From assembly GCA_034440635.1 (NCBI GenBank), contig JAOTON010001533.1, forward strand, positions 132,001 to 196,000: a stretch of 64,000 nucleotides of DNA, read 5' to 3'. Origin of the DNA: Lepas anatifera. Lineage: Eukaryota > Arthropoda > Thecostraca > Lepadidae. Below the pieces are notes generated by a model, which saw nothing but the letters and a program-made list of their open reading frames with translations, searched no databases and had not been told where the DNA came from. The translations under genes were made by a program, and so were the position numbers. Positions 23,801 through 36,600 of the stretch are shown here, one piece after another (positions within the stretch are counted from its first letter, which is position 1; every line of letters begins with the position of its first letter).

Positions 23801-26800
23801 ACATTGCACCAGTAAGTAGTATTTGAAATGAAGAAAGACAACATTCAAAGGATGTTCAAAGGATGTCTGGCAACATTGGCTATGCTTGATTGTGGAATGT
23901 ACAAGAACTTAATCGTGCTGAAAAATGTATGCGTAAGAAAAGTATGCGTACCGTTGGCATCACGTATTTGATCTTTCACTGGACTTTTAAAACCATCGTG
24001 ATAGGTTGCCGGTTTCGCAGTGCTCTCGATATAGTCGCAGGCGCCCTTGCTGTGAGACGTAGTGAAAAAAACTTCATTTACATAATGGAATTTTGCTTCG
24101 ATATGACTTTTGCACTGGAATTAAACCTTTGCATTGCTTTGAAATCGTGTGCATGGCAGCACCATTTGATGAAATTGAATATATTTTTGCATTGTGCAGT
24201 ACGGCTCTCCGTCAGGGGATGTACATTTTTCAGGCATTTCTGTCGCTTTCATGCTCCAGACATAAGTTCTGAAAAACGAGCCATCGCAGTGTTGTGTTTG
24301 GAGGCATATTATATCACACAGGCTCCGTGGCCTAATTTTCTTCTGTTCAGTAAACCATGTAGAAAGAAAATGGGAGCGACGCCGCTAAATAGCCAGTTTT
24401 AATCACTACCGACAATGTTACATACAAGCGTTTGGTCGGGTCACCTTTGAGGTTGCTCGAGGTCAAAGTATTCCTTACAGAAACTAAGTGGAAACCTAAA
24501 TTTTGTGGCATAATAGCTGACAGAGGAGAGCCGTAGAAAAAAATGTTCAGCACCATTGGAATGCTCTTGTCGAGCCCGATCGGATTATATCTTATAATCT
24601 TGTCTAGTCAAATTTCAAAATAAATCTGCTTTGACGTAGAGCCGGCCTTAGGTCTGTATGGTAAAAAGAATATTAACACGCGCCCCCCGGGGGTGGGCGA
24701 AATTCGCCCCCCTCCTGGTTTTCCCCAGATAGCTTAAAAACAAAGAGACGCAGAACAACGAAACTTACAGCACCTTATCCCCCCTGATCAATTTGACACA
24801 TCTGACCAAATTTTCAAGTTAAGGTCATGTCAGGTCAAGGAGCTATTCAGGGTCAAGTGACCCGACCTCAAAACCTAAAATCACGAGTTTGAAGCAGCGC
24901 TCAGGTAACATCAGCAAACCGATCAGTTTGAAACTTCCACAATATAATAACGTCATTAGGGTCTACAAATCTGCTATCTCGGAATTTCGATATTGTTGAC
25001 CTAAGGTGGGGTCAATTTTTTGGTCACCCCATTATAAGTCTATGGTGAAAAATAGAATGGGCTTGTTTTTAGTAAATACTGGATAGATAAAGCTGAAAAT
25101 CCTCAAACCGTCTATTCTTACCATGATCTTGATCGTAAAGTTGAGTTTTTGAGCATCTGACCTCCCAAAGGTCATATCAGGTCACGGGAAGCAGAGAGTG
25201 ATTGTTTTGCCAATAACTTCTCACTGAATTGAAATAAAGCTCCCATTTTGCTTGCATTGTGCTTATATTGTCACGGGGAGTCGATTGATATGCAACATGA
25301 CCATACCAGATCACTCTGTGACCCTGACATAGCTCGAGGTCAGGTCATTTTGACTATTTGACCTGGCAAGGTCATATTATACATCATTCGATTTGCCGTG
25401 ATGAGAGAAATCCAATGATGCATAAAGATTTGCTCTAGCTCCTCTGAGGGCAGATCTAGAGAGGGAAACGTACACTGCTCTATTGTAAGCCTATGGAGCC
25501 TTCTTTGACCTATGCTGACCAAAATATTGACCTGACATAAAATTCTCCGTATAAAATCTCTTCGTCTTGTCAAGAGCTTTCGAACGCTGCCCGTAATTTT
25601 CCTTTAGCTTTCGTGCGGAACGAGATACGGAGAGGGGCGAAAACGCCCCCCCAGTGGGGCGCGTCATGCAAGGGACCCCAGCGGGGCGCATGTTAATCAA
25701 ACTGCAGTGGCCAGTCAGACAAGACAACGTAAAAATAAAACCTTCATTGCAACTCTCGATAATTCTCCATTCTCGCAAGTTATCAAAATTTACAAATTGC
25801 CCCATGCATTTCTAATGCAAAGACCGTGACCCTGACCTTGTCCCAAGCTATCGATATAGAAATCCTGTTACGCAAAATTATCTTGCTCGGTGACCTTACT
25901 ATGTGATGTGAATCTGAGGCTAAATAGGCTAAATTTGATCTTACTGATGCACCTCCGAATTTTTTGTCGAGGTTAGGTCCTGACCTGGGTTGGCAGTATG
26001 ACTTCGTATGACCCCAGACCTAAAATTTTTCCAGAAGCTGTAAAAATTTCGAGTTAGAGGTAGATGAGGTACGGTGGCGCTGCGCAAAAATGTTTTTCAC
26101 TACCTGTGGAAACCTGAGGAGGCCGGTTGCCCGCCCCCTCGTGTGGGCGCGTGCTAATTTTCATAAATTCTGACACTTGCACGATGAAAATTTCGTAAAG
26201 ACAATGCAGTATCATTGCAAGCAACCGGTTACAAAAGCAATCACTTTGTTTGCGGTGTTAAACATAAGGCTAGACTACCGCATTAGTCAAAAACCGTCTG
26301 CATACCTACTTTAGGTGCTAAAAATTTGGAATTGATGCAAGAACGCATTTTTTTTACTTTTATTGAAATATATTTTATGAAGCAAAACTTTTGAGGTGTC
26401 TAAAAGGGAAATTTCAGCTGTGAAAAGGTCAAGCTAGGTCAAAAAAGAAAAGGTCAAACGAATTAAAAGTCAAAATGTTTAGAATTTTTATTTTTTTCAA
26501 AATAATGTATAGTTCAAGACGAGTTCAATGATATACAAAACTTGTTAATTAGGCAATGCGTTTTGGAGTTATGAAGCATCAAAGATGAGTCTACAAGGTG
26601 ACCTCCCGAAAAGGCCTCGGGCTATATCTCAGTCACCGTTGGTCGAAGGGAGCTAAGATTCTCACAGGCGTTTTCCTGGCCCAAAAATACCCGGGAGACA
26701 AAGTTTCAGATTTTTTCTAGACATGGTGGTGTCAAAGCCTTGGTCGATCTGTCCTGGAATCCCCCAGCTGTTCAGTCGAAAATATGGCACTGATCCCAAC

Positions 26801-27596
26801 CAACGACCTTTGACCTTGAAATAAGACATTTACCTGAAAAATGAATAACCTTATACATATTACATAAATATCAAGGACTTCTCCACTAGTGAAAATGAAA
26901 AACGTCGGAGCTTTCGGCTATATTTTATCAGCCTTCGTCAGCGAGTGGTCGGATCGATCGGTGGACATCGGAAGTCTTCCGATATTTATGTATATTTATT
27001 TATATTTATATTTTGTATATTATATTATGTGTATATTTATATTATATATATTTATATTTATTTATTGATATTTATGTATATTTCTTTATATTTATGTAAT
27101 TCATTCACATCCACTTATCATGTCATTTCGAGAATTCTTATACATGTTGTCATAACAATATATGTTTTCCTGTGTGATGGTATGCACTGGTGTCAATGTT
27201 TTACATTTTTCGTTTGACCTTGACTTCTGAACTTGACCTTCATGTGAGTTGACCTCAGCCTATCATCTCGATTGCATATCACTCTGGCATCACTGTTTTG
27301 TCTAACATATAGCTGGGCTAGAGCATTCTTGTGGTTCGTCAATATGCCTTTAAAAAATGCCCCTCGACCTGCTCATAGACCAGCCAAAACTGTGTTTCAA
27401 AACGAAATTTTATGCAGAATTAATTGAAAGGAAAATTCATGCAGCGCAAAAGCGTCATCATTCTTTGTTTAACTACAGCGCGAGAAAAACCACCCGGGGA
27501 GCAATATGACCCCATTGGCATATGGTTTAAGACTACCCGAATTCATAATGTTCGATACATACATTCGAGGGCATTCTTTCGAAAAAAGGTGAATTA

Positions 27597-27643
<47 letters not shown>

Positions 27644-30600
27644 CAGATGAAATGGGATGCCAGTGACTACCCAGTTATTTTAAATGTATGGATTGCCAGA
27701 GCTGGAAGTTTTGGTCTCTTGTTCTGGTCATATAGTTCCCGTCGGGGAAGGATGGAAAATAGGAAGAGAACTGTCATATGCATTATTTTGATGTCAGTAG
27801 AACGCAGGGCTTCACTTAGATATGCTTGAACTAGTATGTTCGTGCCAAATCAATTAGGCGCATGTGCACATGACTCCGCCCGATCGCGAGAAATACTAAT
27901 GTTTTGTACTCCATTCACAACAGCAGCCTGTAGTTTCTAATGCTAAACCTCGAAGAAAACAGCAAGCATATGTCTAGTTTAACCCGCGCCCCACCGGGGT
28001 CCGGCGCCACCTTCCCACCGGGGGGCCATCGATGGCCCCCTCTAACTCGAAAATATGGGCGTTAGCGCAAATCTGCAAAGTGCAATGAAAGCTCGCGTGA
28101 ATTCAGTAGGAAATTACTTCACATGTTTTAGTGCTCAGGTCAATGGCTTGACCTCAGAGGTCAATTAGGTCAAGATCGGCTATTTTACTCAAATATGCAA
28201 TGATTAAGCAAACTGGGCATAACTCTTATGCCATTAGAGCTATTGAGGCCTGGTAAGTACATTTGATAGCAAATTGCCAGTCTTTTTCCGCTATGTGAAA
28301 CGTAAAGACCTCCCGCCGAGGTCTTGGTTTGACCTCAGAGGTACCTCGTGACCTAATATGACCTGGGTCCGAAAGGTCAAAAGTGACCTTGCCGTATATC
28401 AAATGAAAGCCAGTGGCAAGACAAACACGATGGTGTTTGTTTTGTCTAGCTTAATTAGGTCAAAGTTATTGTAAAATACTGTTTTTGACCTCTGGTGTTG
28501 GATGAACTTGGAAAGTCAAGGGCAAATATGACCCCTGGGATCCGTGAAGGTGTCAAAAGCTGTTCTGAGCAGTCTGGTATTTGAATCATTTTTGTGACTT
28601 TTATATCATGAAACAGCTTTTCCATGCTTTTTCAATGGGAGAGGTCACCTGTGACCTGCCTCAGGGCACGAAATCGAAAATCCCGGATATACACCTTGTA
28701 GACCCTGGAGAGTTCATGAAGTGTTGGAAGTTTCAAATCGTCGACTTTGAAATGTAGCTCTTCGAGCTCAAAGTTGAGTGGGTGACCTTGCTTGACCTCG
28801 TCTGGTGACCTGACTTTGGGTGACCCGGGGTAAAAATTTCGGGATGATGGGAATGATGCAGTGAGAGGTGGCCTGAACCGCGGTGTGCGCTCGTGTTTTT
28901 GCTATCCGGAAAACCTTGGGGCCATGTGGCCCGGTGGGGGGGTTACGCACAGTGGAGAGGGGTCTAGCGTCAACGCGCAGTGGAAGGGGTTCTAAAGTGA
29001 CCCCCTGAGATATCAGCAACCAAGAGGGTAAGAAAACGCCCATTAAGGTGTAAGTAAGGGCGATGGGAGTCTACCTTATAGCTAGGTTTCATGGACCTAG
29101 ATCAATATCTTCAAGGTCAAATGAATTCAAGGTAAAACAGTTCTTATTTATGCTATCTTAAACTTTTTCGGAGGTAAGGTCACTTGACCATTTGATGAAC
29201 GGTGGGAATTTATCAAGGACAAATTGTGCTCTGTACAGCGGCGCTTCGCGACGCCGTTTTTTTGTGCCGCTGGAAAATCCCGAGAGTGGGGAATGTGCAA
29301 ACACCACCCATCGGGACGAGGGTTAAGTCTTAATTGTGATCACTGCCGAGTTCTGTGTTATAGTTTTGTTAACGGTGACAGACAAAACGATTCGTTTTGA
29401 AAAGAGCTTCTTAATCCGGGTGGTCTGATTATCGTTGTTCTGCAACAGAAGCGTGATTAAATCCCGTGGCCCATCTGCATCCAGTTGCCTTAACACGTGC
29501 ATTGGAGGGGGCCTCGGAGGTCCCCAACCTATTTTTCAGAGGTGGCCGAAGAACTGCTTGTAACCAAAAAGCGATGCACGGCCTCATTTAACACGCGCAG
29601 GCGGGTAGGGTTTGGCGTCAACGCGCAGTGGAGGGGTCCTAAAGTGCCCCCCTGAGATCTGGGAAATTAAGAGGGTTAGAAAAACGCTCTTTGGGGGTAA
29701 ATGGTGATCTACCTTATAGCAAAGTTTCATTACATAGGTCAATATCTTAACCCGCGCCCCACCAGGGCTCCGGCACCACCTTCGCCCCACCGGGGCCATC
29801 GATGGCTCCCCTCTAACTCCGAAAATATAGGGGTTAGCGCAAATCTGCAAAGTGCATTAGAAATCTCGAGTGAATTCAGTCTGAAATTGTTTGTCATTTT
29901 TAAGCGCTCAGGTGAATTTTTGACCTCCAGAGGTCAAATTAGGTCAAGATAGGGTATTTACACTCAAATATGCAATGCTTACGCAAACTGGGCATAACTC
30001 TTATGCCATTAGAGCTATTGAGACCTGGTAAAGTACATTTGATAGGAAAATGCCAGACCTTTTCCCGCTATGTGAAACGTAATGACCTCCCGCCAGTGGT
30101 TTGACGTCCAGATGTCACCTCGTGACCTAATATGACCTGAGGTCACGAAAGGTCAGAAAGTGATAATGCCGTATATCAAATGAAAGCCAGTGACGAGAAA
30201 TGTGCGATGATGTTTGATTCAGCGCTCTAGCTTAATTAGGTCAAACATTATTGTAAAAATACTGTCTTTGACTCCTGGTGAGCTTGGATGACCAGGGAGA
30301 GGTCAAAGCGCAAATATAGCCCCTGGAATCTGTAAAAGGGTGTCCAAGAACGTTTTTCTGAGCAAGCGGAGCATTTTAAATCGTTTTTGTGACTTTTAGA
30401 TAATAAGACGGCTTTCCCCATGCTTTTTCAATGGGAGAGGTCACCTCGTGATCTGACCTCAGGTCACGAAATCGAAAAATTCTGGATATAAATCTTGTAG
30501 ATCCTGGAGGGACCATGAAGTGTAATCGATCGACTTAGAAATGTAGTTGTTATAGAGCTCAAAAGTTGAAGTGAGGTGACCTTGGTTGATTTCGCCTGCT

Positions 30601-33600
30601 GACCTGACCTTGGGTGACCGGGGTAAAAAATTTCAGGTATGGTGGAAAAATAATGAGGTGAAAGTTAGAGCTCTCAAGTGCGGTGTTGCACCCCGTCATT
30701 TTTCTGCTATCCTGAAAAAAACCGTAATGGGGGCCATCGATGGCCCTCGGTGGGGCAAGGGTTAAAGGTCAAACGAATTCGTAAAAGTCAAGCATGGGCC
30801 GTGCTGGAGACATATTGGGGAATGCCATGATCATGCGGAAAAACTCTATATACACCAAAAACGGACTAGGGCCATAGAGGGAAGGTCCCAAAAATGGTAT
30901 TTGAATTGTTGAGGTCAAGTTCATTCAAGGCCAATTAGGGGAAAGTGGGGGGGTCACGGACACCGTAAGATGGTGTGAGTTTTCCGATGACTTGATGAGC
31001 TTGTTTGGTTCTATTTTGGCTGTAGAGATACTTCAAACATTTATCTACCTCTGTGCAAGCAGCTATGTGTATGTAATTATTATAGTAAAATTTGCGTAAA
31101 GTTTAGAAAAAGTAGCAAAGTCCATTTCGCCCCACCTAATGGGGTAACATGGTCACCCATGGGGAAAGATGGACAAGGTAAACAAGTGATCGAACCAGGC
31201 CTTGAAGATTTTCATCTGCATCCACCCACTAGGCGACTGTCGTCCGCCGCGGGAAGGGGGCATTTTCTTACTATTTCCTGCAAAGGGTCAGGGGGCCATG
31301 CCTTTTTGAATTGTTAATGACGGAGGATTTAAGTATTAAGGGCTGTCGTGGAACTGTGCATAGGTTGATCCAGGATCGCCGATCAGGAGGGCGGGGCACC
31401 TTGCCGGGGCGCCATGCGGGTCGGGGGCGGTTGCGCACCCAGGGGGAGGGCAGCGGACCCCAAACACTTTTGCTCCAAAGTGCCGCCCCCATCCATGTGG
31501 AGCGCCGAGGCGCCCATCGAGGGGAAGGATGAGCCTTCACCTTACTTTTAGAGGCAGTGCTACACTGACTGCCGCCCCTGCACCCAACATGCCGCCCCCT
31601 ACACTGACTTTGCTGCCCCTGCACCCAACACACCGCCCCTAAAAAAATTTACTAGGTCAGTGGAGCAAACAATTCACCGCTCCCCCCAAGATGCGAAATT
31701 GACTGCCCTTTGGGTGCAGTGCGCCCCTGGGGCAAATGCCGCCTCCTCCACCGGCCTGTGTCCCCTCTCTCGCCGCCCCGCCCCCAAAATAATCCTGGTG
31801 CGCGCCTGCGAGGGTGCCACTTTGGACGCAAACATATAGGTGGGCGCCGATCCTCTGGGGCTAGGCGGCCCTCCCGCTCCTGGGGGGCTGGCGAATTTGG
31901 GGCCATATTCGGGGGCACCGTGACCTTTGGGGCGCTGGGGTCGGGGTGCGTTGCCCTGGATGTCTAATTTATTATATGTTTTCCGTTTGGCCTGTCCCCA
32001 ACCATCGCCTTTTTTTTTAGCTTATATTAAATTAAACATACTCTTGTGGGGGTACATGACACCTGTCCTTGCCCGCGTGGTGTCTGTCTTCCCTTTGTCT
32101 TCTAACAAACTTGGATTGATCGGCGCCTGCGATTCACGTCGCGACTGCGGTGACAATGTAACATCTTGAGGCCATATTACGTATACCATAAATATCGATG
32201 AATCCATGCATGACCTTCAATTGATTGTAAAACACTGGTTGGTTTTTATTTGAATTGTTACTTGCTTCGTCCCGTTGCTTGCGACCAGCTGGGTTTTCGG
32301 CGAGTTTGCGCTCCCTACCTATGACCGAACGATATGACATATTCCCAATAATGTGCAATAGAACTGACATTATAGCAGGCTTTGCACGGTAAATGAGGGT
32401 TTGACCTTAAAAACTTTGACCTTGATATTTCACTGTGACCTGTAACCTTGACCTTGAATAGCCTTAACCATAAAGTCATACTATAGCATATGTCATACTG
32501 AGTAATGTCGTCGTACCGGAATACTAGGGCCAATGACTGTGACCTGTGACCTTTGACTTTGACCTTGTCCTTTATGTGGGTTGGCCTTGACACATAACCT
32601 GATTTTGTGATGTTTTGACGTCACCAGTCGGTCTACTGTGCAGACGAACTGGTGCGTCAGCGCTACTGTGACTCTCTCAAAATAAAGACTTGACTTTGAA
32701 AGCCTATAAGTCAAAAAAATAATTTACTGATTTTCAAAATGTCATCACCAATCCGCGCGCTCATAAATTCGATCAAATGTGGCTAAGTAGCGTTTTTCGG
32801 CGGCGGGCGGTTCTCCAGCCACCTCTGTAAAATAGGTGGGGCACTTTAGGGCCCCTCCACTGCACGTGTTTATATATTTCCTTGAATCGCATAGGAGTTG
32901 ATCAAACAGACACGCAGAACTTTACAGGCGAACAGGGGTGCCTTGCACAGAATGCCTAATAACAAGCTCTTACGTAAGTAAGTAAGACAGACGCGCAAAC
33001 ATCATTCAGATATGCTCACAAAGCAAACTCCAGAGATTGTGCATAAGATGTATGGTCTGGGATCCAATCCATGCTTTTCAAAGGCTTTCAGAAGGCAAGT
33101 CTGGAGGCGTATTCAATCAAATGCCTGTCCAAGGAGGATATAATGGGATGTTGTAACCGGAGACAAAGGGTTAACTGCTAGTTAATGTCACAGGTGCCTG
33201 CACATCTCTGAAGAAAAACAAACAGAAAAAACACAACGTTAACAATAGTGTAACTTCTCATAAAGCGAATATTCTAGGACTCACATATACAGCAGACACC
33301 CTGGTCGCCGGCACAGATGCTGTTAAAGGTGCCGCCCCGGTGGAAGCAGCCGATTGGGGAGTGACACACGCCTCGGTCTTTGTTCGGCGCCCGGCAGATG
33401 GGAGCCGAGAACAGGTCACGGGGTGCATCCACTGTCGCAGGGGAGGTCAGGTCAGGTCAGGTCAGGTGGTTAGGTTGAAGCTAACTTGTGACTGCGATTC
33501 TTTACGGGCCTGAGCATTGTGAAAGCCACTGGAAACTGATTGTATCACATTGGCAATGCTCTTGTTTGGATACGGATGTTATTTTACAGATATTATGCAT

Positions 33601-36600
33601 AGCAACGATCATGGAATAATAAACATTGCATCACCATAATACTTCGGTAACAAAAGATTAAGCATACTTGTAATCTTAAATTGACACACTTGAATTCGTT
33701 TCTCCAGACAACAAAATTCCCATGCTGTTAAAAGCACATTCACAGCCACATCTGCAACAAAAATTTCCAAAAAATTTCGGTCATACGTTGAAGCGTTGCA
33801 GAATAAATAATTCATGTCTCATATGCATATGCCTTTTCAAGAAAATACTTGTCATAAAAATTATACCCGTTCGGGGTCATGTGAAAACAATTGTGTTCTG
33901 CGCACTGGATTCCTTTTTTCAATAAGATGTATTTTAAAGAAAAATCTCTGTTGCCTTCTGTAATGTGATAACCCACGTCGTTTGACGGCGTTTGACGGTT
34001 CCACGGCCAGCCTCAGAGTATAATGCTGGATGTCACTGTCATACCTCTCCGCCACTATAACACATAACCCATGTCATATGGCATTTCATCATGGGTTCTT
34101 TATATTATCGGTGAGCTAAACTTGAGATACTCTATGGTTTAGTTCAGGTCAAAATGATTGGTTCGCTTTTATTATTATTTGTTGTTGCATGTGCGAAATT
34201 GTTTGATGCATAGCTTTTAAAGCACAGCAAGAATACCTAGCATCTGCTTCCAACACCTTTTAAATAATTATAGGTCATCGCTTGAAGATGGACCATTATT
34301 TGCAGAAGCTTTGAAAGCCTTTAAGGTCAAGACATGCGCCACTAACAACAAAATGACAGAAGTTCACGGATGGGGTAGTAAAGATTTAATCTTGGGAAAC
34401 ATGAAAACATTGTCCCGTGTGACCCAGCTCAGCATTCTGCGTCGCAATACCTCACCAGGGACTGGCTTCTGGAAGCTGCCATGCTGATAGGACCCGGTGG
34501 TGACCAGCGTCACGTCTCCACCAGCCGCTTCACCAGGTTGAGAGCTGGTGCTGTCTGCCTCCGCGCCGGCCTCCAGCACCTCCGCCAGGTAGGCAGCTGC
34601 AAGGGGGCAGATCGTCTCAGCAATCAACTAAACTCATCCATGCACTAAAAGAACGTTTTTTGTTACGGCAGATTGAGGTAGGAAGTCATCGCCTGGGATG
34701 TAAATAGATTTTTCGTAAAACGTGAAATGAGCGATGTCATGTTATTCCAGATACAATGGTGATATGAAACCAAATAAGCCAAAAACGACACAAGGGACAA
34801 ACATGGTAAAATAAAAGGGTGATATTTCATCCTGGTAAAGAAAATATTCCGATACCGATGACGGAGTTAAGCTGTTTCAGATTATCACCCAGAGTTTGCA
34901 ATAAGCGGCAACTCACACTCTTCTTTGTTCATATGTGAAGATTTAACAATGAATGACATCAGAATTTCCTCTTCAGAACTTCTGGTCTTTGTATTTATCA
35001 TGACCATACCATTGAGCTTCTTGTTTGTATGTTTGCCGAGAAGACATTCCGCTCAAGGGAAAGAGAGAGTGGAAGGTGGACATTGACTAGCTGAACACTA
35101 TAAACATACCATCAGGTCTGTTTGTGCAGTCAAACATGGAGCTTGTTCAGCCCCCTGTGTCTTTGTGATTTATCATCAGATAGCCCCTGTGACCACTGTT
35201 CTGAGTCTGGTTGTGATCCAATGGTCAAGCAAACAGTGTCACTGTGTTCAATGTGTGTGTGATGTGTATCGATTGCATGCATTCGTGGGAAGAGGGACTG
35301 GAAGGCTTGCAAATAGTTTCAATGCAAATGTTCTGCATTAGCCCTGCTATGGGGGTCCTATTTTATACCGAAACGCAATAAACAGCATGCAATTATATCT
35401 GTTTGTGCTTTCCTTTATGTACGAACTTTGGTGAAAACTGAGGTTCACCCTGAATATTTTTATACTTTTAAACGGTAACTCAATTTTGGCATGCAGCATA
35501 ATGACATACCAGAAATGCCGACTTTTCAAACGGCTCGGACAGACTGGCCGAGCCGAAATAGGGCAGAATATACTTGCCTGATACCTTTTCGTAGCTGATA
35601 CACTAACCATATTCTCGACGACTGGAGTTGTAAGTATGACATTTTCTTGTGCTGAAGGCAAACCACCTCGCTCTTTTTATATGCATGTTCCAAACGAGTT
35701 GCCTGCGACAGAGCACGGATCTATTTTACGGCTAATCGGCGACTAGTTTCTACGTGAGGTTATGCAGCCGGCGGCTCCGTCATTTTCGTCCAATGACCTC
35801 GCCCTCCCTCCTCACCTTCAGATCCTCATTGTCTGGTCACACGTGGCTTTCCGTTATGTCTGTAACTTTGGGAACTCGCGAGTGAACCCTTCCAAGTCGT
35901 TCATACAGGAAACTTTATCAATTGTTTTCGGTTAAGAAGGTAAGAGGCCCCCCTTAATTGATAATTTGCCACTTGGAGGTGGATGAGATTGAGTGAGGAA
36001 ACAACACCCAGAATTGATATACTGATAAATCATTAGTGAAACTTTGAGGCTTTCAGGAACGTCGACAGGAGTAAAAAAATTCCACCATTTTCACAACTGG
36101 TTCCTTCGCGCATACTTACAAAATACATTAAAGCCTACGGCTGCAGGGGGGTCGTCGACTCCTCCGACTACTTATACGAACCACACAGTACTTACATTTC
36201 TTGCCCTTTTTGCAACGCATGATTGTTATCAGTGCTATTTTAAGCTCTTGGAAAGCATGCTGGAGGTGGCGTGCCATAAATCGCAGTGTTGTGGAAATGA
36301 TTACCTTGGACCTTAAAAAGAGGATGAAACAGAGGAGAGTAAAAGCGCTAAAATACTTAAAAACCACTCCAAAAAAACCCTCCAGTCGGACAAAAAACTT
36401 AAATCTAAGACGAGGTCAACCCAAAAAGGTACAATATGCCTAAGTCCAGGAACTAAAAGCATGCATGTTACAGGGAAAGTGCGAAATCCGTAAGTTCGCG
36501 AGCTCCCTAGGGATTTCGCGAAATTCCGGATTTTTCACTTTCCCTGTAACACATGCATGTTTGCCTTTGGTATCTTTTGCCTTTGTGGACTGTCTTCGTC

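Larger units (their letters stand above)
22172..26771. repeat. Large inverted repeat with about 0.76-kb arms
   Basis: The left arm (about 22172-22950) and right arm (about 26015-26771) are inverted copies, with the same order of blocks read inward: agctgggg-attccaggac, tctagacatggtggtgtc in complement, ttgatgcttcataactcc, cagacggtttttgac and cctcctcaggttt. Each arm holds an ACACGCGCCCAC terminus resembling a TTAA-element end. The arms differ by scattered substitutions and small indels. The spacer of about 3.06 kb holds a SINE fragment and a complete TTAA element. Confidence 0.85.

Noticed and set aside
23973..24060. Minus-strand segment with a good acceptor (cacgtctcacag-like) reading KGACDYIES
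   Set aside because: Its phases (2 in, 1 out) cannot be placed between the flanking protease exons, the donor gtacgc is weak, and no domain is recognisable.
23890..24402. 170-residue plus-strand open frame
   Set aside because: No domain, amino-acid composition or splice context supports it; it is AT-rich DNA beside repeats.
31271..31967. Open frames on both strands in GC-rich DNA
   Set aside because: They are low-complexity Pro/Arg-rich translations with no domain or splice support.
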